Shown piece by piece: positions 1 through 9,465 of a stretch of DNA of 64,000 nucleotides. The DNA is from Ovoidimarina sediminis (lineage in GTDB: Bacteria; Pseudomonadota; Alphaproteobacteria; Rhodobacterales; Rhodobacteraceae). The DNA is taken from contig NZ_JAWHTE010000005.1 in assembly GCF_032586175.1 (NCBI RefSeq), forward strand, positions 1 to 64,000. Direction: 5' to 3'. The translations under genes and the position numbers were made by a program. Below the pieces are notes generated by a model. The model was not told where the DNA came from. It saw nothing but the letters and a program-made list of their open reading frames with translations, and ran no database searches. Numbering within the stretch: the first letter of the stretch is position 1; each line of letters begins with the position of its first letter.

Positions 1-729
1 TCGGTGCCCAAAGGTCTTCCTCTCCGCAATCGCCCTCGCAGCAACCGTCATCTATTGGCTATGAGTCCTGACCCTAGTGCCAATTGCGGTCGCGAGTAGG
101 GAACCTATCGTAGCCGCTAGCATTTGACGCAGGCAGACAAGGCATCCACACGGAGGCAAAAGGTTTCGCGAACGAGCGATACTTACCAAGCGTAAAAGAA
201 CTCTTCCCCAAATCCAGATTCAGAAACACCAAGCCTGCCGGGCTGAGCCAAACATACTTCTCAAATCGTATTAGCGCTGCCCCAAGGGTGGGTGAGAGAC
301 ACAAAAAGGCATTTTTGCCAAGGAAATCTTATGACAAGAATGGAAGTCTGAGATTGGATTGAAAGCCTGAGACTGGATTTTGCCAGCGATCCCATGATGC
401 CAACTCCAGTGTCAACCATCCTCACATTTGGCAAGAGTGCGATCACCTAGGTCGGAAGCGCCGGCTATAATGAAGGGAAGGAGCAGTTCCGGATTCCTAA
501 TGGAGCCTCTCAGGAGATCGCGGCGAGAGCTTAAAGTATTCCTATGAAGCGTTCGATCTCATGATCGGCAGATTATGGGTGGCCTCCACTGGCCGCGATC
601 CCACATCTCGCCCTTGAGGTGCAATCCATAGCCATATATTGTGCTCTGCACGGCTAAAGTCCGGCAAAGGACTTGGGCATGCCGGCAGGTGAGAGCCGCG
701 GCGGTCGGAACAAGAAAAGGAGATTGCTT
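1..729. other. No recognisable gene
   Basis: I found no coding frame here that I can support on either strand. The short frames present are compositionally inconsistent and lack ribosome binding sites. The stretch is less GC-biased than the rest of the window. An imperfect direct repeat (TGAGATTGGATT near 348, TGAGACTGGATT near 368) is the only structure seen. Together with the next two genes it may be the end of an accessory segment, but no integrase, transposase or terminal repeat is visible. Confidence 0.4.
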
Positions 730-1380
730 ATGGCAAATGAAATCTCGCTCCCCGATCCAAAGCGCTTCAACCTTGCTTCCTTCGCGGAGCTCCTCGCTGC
801 GCGTGATCCCATTCCCGGGGAAGATCCGGGGTCGTTTGATGGTTTCCACGAGGGCTTGATGCGATCGCTTTCTCCGGCCACGCCATATGAATGCGTCATT
901 GCAGAGAACCTCGTTGTCATCGAGTGGGAACTTTTCCAGCAGCGCCGCATGCGCGACAATTGCCTCCGCAAGGTTGTCCGGGGCGCCATCAAGCACGCTG
1001 TCAGGGCGCAACACCTGAACGCACACGATGCCGCGCTCGATGCGGAATGGGAGCGCTACGTTGCGGGTGGCGGGGATGAGGACGCTTGGGAGGAACCTTT
1101 CGAGTTCGACGAGGCCGCCGCGGAGGAAGCCGGTGACGAACTCGCGACGCGGGCCGTGTCGCGCGATCGGTCGATCCAGGAAGCGGCGTATGCAGAGATC
1201 ACTGAACTTGGCCTGGAGCCAATTGAACTTTTGGGGGAGGCATACCGCAAGTACAACGGTTCGCACCGGACACACGACGAGAAGATTCAGGAGCTCGAGC
1301 GGCGGCGGCGCGAGGTCAAGAGGGACTACGACGCTTTGCAGAAGGCGCGTCCTATCGAAGGCGAGGTCATCGAGGGATGA
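730..1380 (+). CDS. Hypothetical protein, partner half of a STGP/NALRH-type protein
   Basis: Soluble 216-residue protein with no signal peptide or membrane segment. The start at 730 is preferred over an in-frame ATG at 673 because AAGGAG lies seven bases upstream (717-722). The N-terminal third contains GEDPGSFDGFHEGL, then LSPATPYE and LVVIEWELFQQRRMRD. These resemble the second half of a widespread alphaproteobacterial family of unknown function whose first half carries the RRNAxxSTGP motif. The middle is acidic (Glu/Asp/Ala) and the C-terminus is a charged probable coiled coil. The stop overlaps the start of the next gene by four bases, and that neighbour carries the missing first-half motif. 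Function is unknown. Confidence 0.75.
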   Translation: MANEISLPDPKRFNLASFAELLAARDPIPGEDPGSFDGFHEGLMRSLSPATPYECVIAENLVVIEWELFQQRRMRDNCLRKVVRGAIKHAVRAQHLNAHDAALDAEWERYVAGGGDEDAWEEPFEFDEAAAEEAGDELATRAVSRDRSIQEAAYAEITELGLEPIELLGEAYRKYNGSHRTHDEKIQELERRRREVKRDYDALQKARPIEGEVIEG

Positions 1381-1994
1381 CAACGAACGACATCGCCAGG
1401 CGAAATCGCCGGAATGCACAGGGCAGCACCGGACCAAAGAGCGCCAAGGGCAAGGCCATCGTCGCGGGTAATGCTCTGCGCCACAGCGCGACGGCGCGCC
1501 CTGACCCCAAGAGCGTTGCCACCTGGCTTTCGATCATCCTCGACAAATCTATCTTGTCGCCGGAAGATCTGGTGCCGACGGACGACCATGGAGTTCGCGC
1601 GCTCTTGCTTGCAGAGGCAGAGGTGCGTCTGGTCGCGGCAGATCGTGCGCTGAGTGCTTTCGAGCGGGGAGAAGCCGAACCGGACCAGGCGACCCGGGAG
1701 TTAGGCGACATGGCGGACCTTATTGCCGACGACCTCAGCCAGGGCTTGGCATCGAGTAGACAGGTCCGCTCGGGCATCGCGCTTTTAAGGCGTATTGCCC
1801 GCTTCGAGTCCGAGGACACCCGTCCAGGTGGTCGGCGGCATCGCCTCCTGAAGCGCTACCTCCGTGAAGCTCGTGCTCAGCGAGGGCGCGCGCTACAAGC
1901 GTTTCTCGACATCATCGCGAATGACAAGAGGGGGAGATATCGCTGCCTGAAGCATAGGATTACCGAAACAAAGCCAGATGCAACTAAGAGCTGA
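1377..1994 (+). CDS. Hypothetical protein with RRNAxxSTGP...NALRH motif
   Basis: A 205-residue basic protein beginning at an ATGA overlap with the preceding gene, so the two are probably translationally coupled. Residues 7-40 contain RRNAQGSTGPKSAKGKA followed by NALRHSATA. This is a signature I recognise from many small alphaproteobacterial proteins of unknown function, usually written RRNAxxSTGPRTxxGKA...NALxHGL. In those proteins the motif is followed by a GEDP...WRxRR segment, which here lies in the upstream gene. The remainder is helical and charged. No catalytic motif is visible. An AT-rich stretch follows the stop codon. Confidence 0.75.
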   Translation: MTTNDIARRNRRNAQGSTGPKSAKGKAIVAGNALRHSATARPDPKSVATWLSIILDKSILSPEDLVPTDDHGVRALLLAEAEVRLVAADRALSAFERGEAEPDQATRELGDMADLIADDLSQGLASSRQVRSGIALLRRIARFESEDTRPGGRRHRLLKRYLREARAQRGRALQAFLDIIANDKRGRYRCLKHRITETKPDATKS

Positions 1995-2060
1995 AATTTC
2001 AAGGTGGATTTCCTATAAAATACTGATTTTTATGCTAAAAATATCGTCTAGTTTCCTCAA

Positions 2061-2080
2061 AAATTGATGAAAATTGATGA
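2061..2080. repeat. Tandem decamer in AT-rich spacer
   Basis: Two perfect tandem copies of AAATTGATGA lie in the AT-rich spacer (about 1995-2090) between the hypothetical pair and the broken exoprotein gene. The composition differs sharply from the flanks. It could be a regulatory or recombination scar, but nothing in the sequence decides this. Confidence 0.4.
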
Positions 2081-2242
2081 CGGTGCGCGATAGCGTGTGC
2101 AGGTAGCGTTTACGTCTGTCCGGCATGCCTCCTTTTTCCGTCATGCTCGATCAACCTGCGTTTACGCGCATTTCCCCGCAAATCAATTCATGAAGCCAGA
2201 ATGGTCTACCTCTGGCGACATGCATGCTTCGTCGGGTGCGTC

Positions 2243-2269
2243 CTCGGGCAGGCCGTCGACCTGCCCGAG
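2243..2269 (-). terminator. GC-rich hairpin after the exoprotein pseudogene
   Basis: A perfect 10-bp inverted repeat (CTCGGGCAGG at 2243-2252, CCTGCCCGAG at 2260-2269) with a 7-base loop begins a few bases past the TAA stop at 2277-2279 of the leftward gene. There is no U-tract, so it may terminate or stabilise the 3' end rather than act as a classical intrinsic terminator. Confidence 0.6.
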
Positions 2270-2276
2270 CGTCCTG

Positions 2277-5200
2277 TTAGAGAAGAAACTCCTCGACCAC
2301 GTCCTCTTCCTCTTCCGGAACTGGCGCATCGTTGCGCACCTGGTCGTTTCGCAGGAAATTGATAAGCCGTAATTCGCCGGGTGCGTCTTCGGAAATCGAA
2401 GCTGCCGAGCTTGTCTGCCGTGACGCCGTTGTATCGTTTCCGGTCGCCACGTCCTCGATGCTCTTCACTTCCGATTGCCTCATTGCAAACCGCAACCTGA
2501 AGCCTGACAGTACGCCTCCCGCATCGCTGTCCACCGTGGTGCCGTCGGCGGGCGTCTCCGTCGCATCTGGAGACGGTGCGGTGTCCTGCGGTTTGGCGAA
2601 GAGCCGGTTCCGGAGACCGATCCACATCGAGGGGGCCGGTTGCTGCTCCCCTTGCGACGGCTGACCGTCGGGATCGCCGTTTTCCACCAGATTCTCCGTC
2701 GGCTCCGGCTCCGGCTCCGGCTCAGGCTCGGGCTCCGGCGGCGCGGGCGGCGCCATGCCGCCCGCTTCCCCGGTCGGCACTTCCGTTTCGGGGGGGCTGG
2801 CTTCGGGCACCTCCGGCGCGGCTCCTCCGAAAAGCGGATCGAGCCCGGACGGTGCGCTGCCTGAACCGTCGAGGAACACGACCTCGCTGTCATGGAGCAC
2901 CCGGTCGTACATCGCGATATTCTCGATCGTGCCGTTGAAGTGCCATTGCAGGTTGTCGTCCTCGCCCTGGCGCGTGCGGGTCGAGGCCCCGATGACAAGA
3001 TCTTCGGCATTGCCCGACATGCCCGCCGGAAAGCCGTTGCCCGTGTCGACGAGATCGCCGTTCACGTAAAGCTGCGTGCCGGTTTCATCGAAGGTGAAGG
3101 CGACGTTGTAGGTTTCGCCCGCCTCCACCTTTCCGGGCAAGTAGAGGTATTCCTCGCTTTCGGTGCCCTGGAAGCGGACCTTCAGGTGACCGTGGCCGGT
3201 GACGTAGATCGTCAGGTGGCCGCCATCCTCTTAGCCTGAGTGATCTTTCGAGATAAGGGCCTGGTTCTGGTCGTTCCCGGGAAGATCGGCCGTGAAGGCG
3301 AAGGCTACGGTGCCCGATGTCAGCGCCTGCGCATCGGTATGTGCGATCTCGGTCGTGACCGCGCCGGTATATTCGCCGCCTTCGTGGAACAGGACGACAT
3401 TGGGCGCCTCGGTGCCTTCCGGGAGGGAGGAGGCGAATTCCACCGTGCCGTTCTGCAGCCAGCTGTTGTGCGAATAGGCGCGGGGATCGGCCTCGATCGG
3501 GTTGCCGTCGACGTCGCGGCTGTCGTAGCCGAAGAGCCCGTCATGCTGCCAGGCGGTTTCCCCGGTCGGCGCGAGCGCTTCCTGCAATTCGTCGATGGTG
3601 TCGACGATGCCGTAGGCGGCGCCGGCATTGGTCTCGATGTCCTCGAGTTCCACGCGGTCGCCGTGCACGACAATATAACCGAGGTAATCCTCGTCATGCG
3701 CGCCACCGTTCTTGCCCTGCTGGGAATAGGCGGTGATGACCGAGACGGTTTCGTCATCCACACCATCGCCATCGGTGTCGACGGTCATGTAATCAACCTT
3801 GACCTGCGTAGTGTGGCCGATGACGGCGATCCTGTCTTCCTCGGCGTCGTAGTCGGCGATCACGTCTATGCCGAAGCCGTCGACCCAGTGATCGTGCAGC
3901 CGGTCGTTTTCGCCGGCCACGCCCATCCAGTCGATGGTGCGGTCGTCGTTGACGTGGTCGAGAATGATCTCTTCCTTGGCGTTGATGTAGGTTTCGAACA
4001 GGAAGAGATCCTTGCCCGCGCCTCCCACCAGTACGTCGTCGCCGACAATGGGCTGGTCGATCCAGTCGACGAGTTTGAGATAGTCGGGATCGACCGAGGG
4101 ATCGGGGAAGGCGCGGGAGGGATCGCCGATCACGAGCTGGCCGATCCGCATCTCGCCAACATCGGAGCCGCTTCTGAGGATATCGTCGCCGTCGCCGCCG
4201 ATCAGAAGATCGCTGCCGCGCCCGCCGTCCAGTAAGTCGTTGCCCGCGCCGCCGTCGAGCATGTCGTTGCCATAGCCGCCAAGGAGCGTATCCGCGCCCG
4301 CTTCGCCATAGACGGTGTCGTCGCCAGCGCCCGCCTCGACGGTATCGGCGCCGCCGCCTGCATAGAAGGTGTCGTCGGCGACAAGCATGGCCTCGGGGCC
4401 GGAGGGGTTGGTGAGGGCGTCTCCGGGACCGAACTCGATCAGGTCGTTGATTTCGGCCGCGGTTAGCACGTCCTCGGACGAAAAGCCGCCCCAGAGACCG
4501 AAATCGCCGATTGCGCCTTCAAACGGGTTGCGCAGATGGTCGTGATCGGTGGCGAATTGCTGCGCCGTGTCGTTCACATGCGTCTTGTACTGGTCGGCCC
4601 CGAAGACCCAAGGTTCCTCGTTCTGGAGGATGTAAGCCTCTGTATAGACATTGGGCGAAGACACGTCGCCAGAAACCGGATCCCAGGCCGAAGCGGGCAG
4701 GGCGTCGCCGTCGACATAGACGGCTACACCGTCTGCGGTGAAGGAAACGGCAAGATGCGTCCACTCGCCCAGGAATGGTTCGATCCCCCGTCACCGGGGG
4801 CCATCCTGAGGAAAAGCCCGCCCTCGTCGGTGTGACCGAGCCGGAAATGCCCGCCATCGCCCGACCCGCTCGCGTCCTTGCTGACCATCATCGAAAAATC
4901 GGTCAGGTCGTCGGGGCGCACCCACATGGTTATGGTGCCCTGGGTGATCTCGTGGCTGGTGTCGTGAGCAAGGTAGGCGTAATCCGTCTCGCCGTTGAAA
5001 TAGAGCGCACCGTTCTCGAGCTCGCCGTGCCCCTCTGTCGCGCCGTCTGTCCTGAGATGCGCCTGGTTTTCGTAAAGCGTGTAGGCCTTGATCGCCGGGC
5101 CCTCGCTGCGGGCATCGGAATAGGCGCCCTCGCTGCCGTCGGCGAAACTCCAGTAGCCGATGGCGCCCGGCAGGCCGGTTTCCTCGGGCTGGGCCGTTTG

Positions 5201-6928
5201 GGTCAGCGTGTCAGCCGCGTTTGTGCCGGTGATCGTGTCGCCGGCGACCTCGACCGTTCCGAGCTGTTCGAAGGTGCCGCGGGTCAGTTCCGGCGTCTCG
5301 GCTTCGGGGGTTGGGGCCGACAGCATGTCTTCGGTGAAATTCACGTTCTCGAAATAGGCTGCCGGATTCCCGGTGACCGGACCCAGGTCGTCCGGTGAAC
5401 GGGTGTCGTAGCCGTGATAGGTGACCCCGTCGATCATGGTGGTTTTCGTGTCGCCCAGCGGGTAGCGCGCTTCGGCGAGCTCTGATCCATCCTCGACGAT
5501 CCCGTAGGTGACGTTGGCATCAGTGACGATGTCTTCCTTATAGACGAGATCGCCGTGGACGATGATCTGCCCCATCAGATCCATCGCATGGGCTCCGCCG
5601 CCGCCGTGCTGGTTCGAGATCACCGTGACGATGGTTTCCAGCGCGTCGTCGCCGATCACGTCGGCATGTTCAACATAGACATTTGCGGTGTGGCCGATGA
5701 CGGCGATGAGATCTTCGGCTGCGTTGTAATCTGCGATGATATCGATGCCGAAGCCATCGACCCAGTGATCGTGAAGCTCGTCGTTCTCGCCCGCGACACC
5801 GGCCCAGTTGATCGTGCCATCGGGGCGGATGTGCTCTTCGATGATGCCGAGTTTCGCGTTGATCTGGGGAGAGATAAGGAAAGTGTCCGCACCCTCGCCG
5901 CCGATCAGGACGTCGTCACCGATGAGCGGCTGGACCTCGTAGCCCTTCAGAATCTGGAGCTCGTTGTTGACCTCGCCGTCGGGATCCTCCCGCGTCGGCA
6001 TGCCGACCGCGAGCTGGCCGATCCGCGTGATCCCGGTGTCCGAGCGGGAGATCAGGAGGTCGTCGCCCGCGCCACCGATCAGCACGTCCGATCCGCGCCC
6101 GCCGTCGAGCACGTCGTTGCCCTCACCGCCGTCAATGATGTCGTTACCATAGCCGCCGAGCAGAAGGTCGTCGCCGCCGAGGCCGGAAATCACGTCGTCT
6201 GCGCCCTTGCCTTCGATGATATCGCGCGAACCGGTGCCTGTGCCGTCGATCGGCGTATCGAGGCTTTCCGCACCGAGAAAGGAACTTGGGTGATAATCCG
6301 CTGCCGGGACGAGTGCGACATCCGCAGGGGGCGACTGGAAATCCGTCTCGCTCTGATAGAAGGCACTTTGATCGACCGACAGCCCGTCGATTTCCATCGA
6401 CAGCGCCATGCGTCCGCCCGCATCGAAATAGAGAAGTTCGATTTCGTATAGGCCGCCCTCGAATTCGCCTGCCTGCGTGGTTTCCGCCGTGGCGCGGGTG
6501 CCTTCATAGGCGCTGAAAGGTTCGCCGCCGATGGAGAGGGCGAAGCCGTCGTCGGAGACCACCGAGATCTCGTGCGTGCCGGGCGGGATATAGATGAAGC
6601 CGGTGAAGGAGAGGCCCGAGGGGCCCATTTCGTAGAGGCTGCCGTCGCCCGAGAGGCTGACGGCATCGTCGGCAAGGAACTCGGACACCGTGGTATCGCT
6701 CGATCCTGCAGCATAGAACAGCTCGCTTGCCGTGAAGGTCAGTTGCGGGGGAGACTGCATCATCTCGCGCAGCATGCCGATGTTCCAGATCGCGTCACCG
6801 GTCACATAGACTGCGCCTGTGAGGCCGGTGCCTTCGCTGGGCACGAAGCCCTCAGGGTCATGGGCGAGGGTGGGGGAAGATACAGTGATGGGGGCCGTCG
6901 CCACGGGGGCGTCGTTTTCGGTCGTCAT
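2277..6928 (-). pseudogene. Broken PA14/RTX/LamG exoprotein, about 1550 aa if repaired
   Basis: One gene broken at two places. The N-terminal piece (6928-4724) has a PA14-like domain (residues about 30-190), RTX glycine-rich calcium repeats, a cadherin-like/hemolysin-type module and the start of a LamG fold. It ends in a frameshift at a run of five C (4785-4789): adding one base joins ...APGDGG to FLGEWTHLAVSF, the expected LamG continuation. The second piece carries a second copy of the RTX-plus-module unit and a second LamG. It is cut by an in-frame TAA at 3231-3233, after which the same frame continues EDGGHLTIYVTGHGHLKV to 2277. The C-terminus has a (PE)n linker and an acidic tail. GGGAG lies upstream of the 6928 ATG. 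No signal peptide is present, consistent with type I secretion. The frameshift could be a sequencing error, but the nonsense codon is an independent lesion. Confidence 0.8.
2701..2736 (-). repeat. Hexamer repeat encoding a Pro-Glu linker
   Basis: Six tandem GGCTCN units (GGCTCC three times, then GGCTCA, GGCTCG, GGCTCC). On the minus strand they encode alternating Pro and Glu in the linker between the last LamG domain and the acidic C-terminal tail. Slippage could change the linker length. Confidence 0.8.
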
Positions 6929-7312
6929 GGCAAGGGTCTCCCGATGACGACCCTGTGGGGGCGGGCCGCCAAATCCTTTAAGTGCTCCGTTGTCGATCCC
7001 GCTCGCCGCGGCGGCATCCCTCCGCCGATCCCGATGGCTGCCGGATCAGCGGCCGACGGTAGGGGGAAATGTGGCAAAAAAACGTCTGCGGGCGTGTGGC
7101 GGGACGCAGCCGGCGGACTGGGTTAAGTTAATGAATTTGAATGCGATTTCAGAATTAGTGCGAAACAAAGCTCGGTGCGCAGGCCATTCCGGGGTGTCAT
7201 TGTTTCTCGTTGTTCGAAGATGATCGGCGGAAAACAGTTCGTTTCAACGGAGAATATCCAACCGCCTGATCCATCGAAGCCTTGTGGTTCGATCAGAAAG
7301 GCACCTGAAGGG
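6929..7312. other. Intergenic region upstream of the exoprotein gene
   Basis: About 380 bases separate the start of the leftward exoprotein gene from the end of the leftward glycosyltransferase gene. The part from about 7125 to 7215 is relatively AT-rich and is the likely place for the exoprotein promoter, but I could not pick a convincing -35/-10 pair. No coding frame here is supportable. Confidence 0.4.
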
Positions 7313-9238
7313 CTAGCCCCCAAGCTCCACGAATCGCGAAGGGCCGATCGTGAGTATGCGCTCGGGCGAGAAGGCGCGGAACCCCTCGAGCTCGTCGAGG
7401 GTTCGGGCCTCCGTCTCGATCAGCACGCGGTGCCCCGCGGCAAGAGCGGCGTTCACGAAACCCGTGTCGATCACGCCGGTCAGACGGTTGCCGACGGCCA
7501 TCAGCATATCGGGGCGCGCCAGAAGCGAGGCCATGGTTTCGGGTCGGCCATAAATGACGGTGGGGCCGGGTTCGCGGGCAAGCGCGGTCGAGATCTGGTC
7601 GGCCCGGTCGCGCCTCGCCTGGGACATGCCGAGATCGCCCACCGGCCCCAGCCCAGCGGCCATGCCGATGCCAGCGGCGGCGAGCAGCGTTGCGGATCGT
7701 TGCAGGCGCGGCCTCAATGCCGGGGAGAGAACCGTCAAAAGAGCGAGGCCAGTCAGGACGGCGAAGACCGTTTTCGACACCGGCTGGTGCATCGCGACGA
7801 GGCCACTGGTCGAAGCCGAGGAAACCGCCATAACCGCGGCGAAGCCGAAGAGAAGGGCGAGAAGCACGCTGCGTGCCGCAATCCCGCTTTCGCGCATAAG
7901 CCGCTGCATCAGGAGCGCGCCCAGGATCGACAAAAGCGGCAGCACGGGCAGGAAGTAGCGCATGTTGAGGCCGAGGCCCCCGTGCCAGGCTCGCATGATA
8001 AAGGGCGCCATCCAGATCGCGGTGAAGATCGTCGAGAAGATGGCCCAGCGGCGGGCTGCCTTCGCTTCCGGGCGGAAGGCGAGAAGCAGAAGAAGCGCGC
8101 CGAACCATGGCAGGCTTTGGCCCAACGCCTTCTTCGGCAGACCCCAGAAGAGGCGCGTCGCCTCGCCCGCCGGTTCGACACCGGGCCGGCCTTCGTTGAT
8201 CGCCGTCATGTCGAAGACAAGAACGTGGATGCCGTGAAGCGCGGTCAGAAGCAGGTGCCGGGTGGCGGGCAGGGCGGCGGCCAAGGCAAGGGCCGCGAGG
8301 CCCGCGCCGATGACAATGCGCCGCGACGGACGCCAGGCGGTGAGCCGGAGCGCGACGAGGCCCGCGAGCCCCAGTAGAACGACGCCGCCCAACGGCAGGT
8401 AATTTGCAAGATCGATCCCGCTGCCGTCGAACCGGCCGTAGGAGAGGGGGTTGTAAGTGCCGAATTTCACCTGGTTTGCCAGCGAGAGAAGCGCAACGGG
8501 CGGCAAGAGCCCGGCGGCGCCGCCCGCGATCATCGCGACGGGCGCGCGGGCGTAGAGGATGACGAACGCCCCGATTGCGGGAAGGGCGAGGATCACGTCG
8601 GCCCGGAACGTCATGCCAATGCCAATGATAAGCCCCGCAAGCACGGCACGTCCGGCGGCGGTGCGGGGCCCCTCTTCATGGGCGAGGAAGGTGAGGGCAA
8701 GCGCTGCGGTGGTGACGAGAACCGCGATCGCATGGGGCCAGATGCCGTAGGCATATTCCAGGAAATAGGTGCCGAAGGCCAGAAGACCCGCCGCGCCGAG
8801 CGCCAGTGTTGCATCCCCGGTCAGCCGCCGCGCTAGAGCGAAGACAAGCCAGAGGGTGGCCGCCGCCGCGACCGCATTCGGGAGGATCATGCCGCGGATC
8901 CCGAACGCGCCATAAAGCGGCGCGCCAAGGACCGCTGTTCCCGGGGGATATTGCGGAGCGACGCCGTTGGGCCCGTTGACCGTGAGCCAGAGAAGCAGGT
9001 CGTCCGATCGGAACGTAGTCCAGCCGTTCTCGACCGCGAAACTGCCAGCCTCGGACAGGGCATGAGCGCCCAGCACGTAGATCATCTCGTCGATGATGAA
9101 GCCGCCCACGGCGGCGATGGCCGTTCCGGCGATTACAAGAAACCCGAGCCCGAGGACGATACCCTGAAGCGCCCGGCCAGAAAGGAGGGGGAGTGCCGCC
9201 TGAACCGTACGCGGGCCCTTTGCATCTGATGTCGCCAT
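7313..9238 (-). CDS. GT-C family membrane glycosyltransferase (GT39/ArnT-like)
   Basis: A 641-residue multi-spanning inner-membrane protein with about 11-13 hydrophobic segments. The first periplasmic loop after TM1 contains FIIDEMIYVLGAHAL, matching the acidic Asp-Glu site where GT-C enzymes of the PMT/ArnT type bind the lipid-phosphate sugar donor. YPPGTAVLGAPLYGAFG follows, as in other GT39 proteins. The C-terminus is a soluble periplasmic domain of about 130 residues. Such enzymes transfer a sugar from a polyprenyl-phosphate donor to a lipid, glycan or protein acceptor at the periplasmic face. The membrane-anchored GT2 encoded divergently next door (9466) is the kind of enzyme that makes such donors, so the two may act together. 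The acceptor is unknown. Confidence 0.75.
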   Translation of the reverse strand: MATSDAKGPRTVQAALPLLSGRALQGIVLGLGFLVIAGTAIAAVGGFIIDEMIYVLGAHALSEAGSFAVENGWTTFRSDDLLLWLTVNGPNGVAPQYPPGTAVLGAPLYGAFGIRGMILPNAVAAAATLWLVFALARRLTGDATLALGAAGLLAFGTYFLEYAYGIWPHAIAVLVTTAALALTFLAHEEGPRTAAGRAVLAGLIIGIGMTFRADVILALPAIGAFVILYARAPVAMIAGGAAGLLPPVALLSLANQVKFGTYNPLSYGRFDGSGIDLANYLPLGGVVLLGLAGLVALRLTAWRPSRRIVIGAGLAALALAAALPATRHLLLTALHGIHVLVFDMTAINEGRPGVEPAGEATRLFWGLPKKALGQSLPWFGALLLLLAFRPEAKAARRWAIFSTIFTAIWMAPFIMRAWHGGLGLNMRYFLPVLPLLSILGALLMQRLMRESGIAARSVLLALLFGFAAVMAVSSASTSGLVAMHQPVSKTVFAVLTGLALLTVLSPALRPRLQRSATLLAAAGIGMAAGLGPVGDLGMSQARRDRADQISTALAREPGPTVIYGRPETMASLLARPDMLMAVGNRLTGVIDTGFVNAALAAGHRVLIETEARTLDELEGFRAFSPERILTIGPSRFVELGG

Positions 9239-9465
9239 GGTGATTTTCGCGCTGCCGTCCGTCCCGATGTAACACCCATGCCTTTCGAAAATGGCAACAA
9301 TTGGGCCTGAGCGCGGGTTTTGATTACGTTTTCCGTGCGGTCCCGGGGGATATTCCTTGCGCGTATGGAAGGTGCAGGGCGACAGTTTGCCGGGTGATCC
9401 GACATATTGATGCCCAACTCATGGTGCATGAACGATCCCGACCAGGACGGAGTGGGCGGTTCATC

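Noticed and set aside
559..1437. A 292-codon leftward frame over the hypothetical gene pair
   Set aside because: The rightward genes have a good ribosome binding site, a four-base overlap and family motifs; the leftward frame has none of these.
1..2276. Insertion sequence or integrated element at the left edge
   Set aside because: The composition is atypical, but no transposase, integrase, terminal inverted repeat, target duplication or tRNA is visible.
3240..4235. A 331-codon rightward frame within the exoprotein pseudogene
   Set aside because: It is antisense to RTX repeats and shows only low-complexity Val/Asp/Gly composition caused by those repeats.
4150..4380. Regularly spaced short DNA repeats that could suggest a CRISPR array
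   Set aside because: The period is about 27 bases with no unique spacers, and it translates to GGxGxDxLxG calcium-binding repeats.
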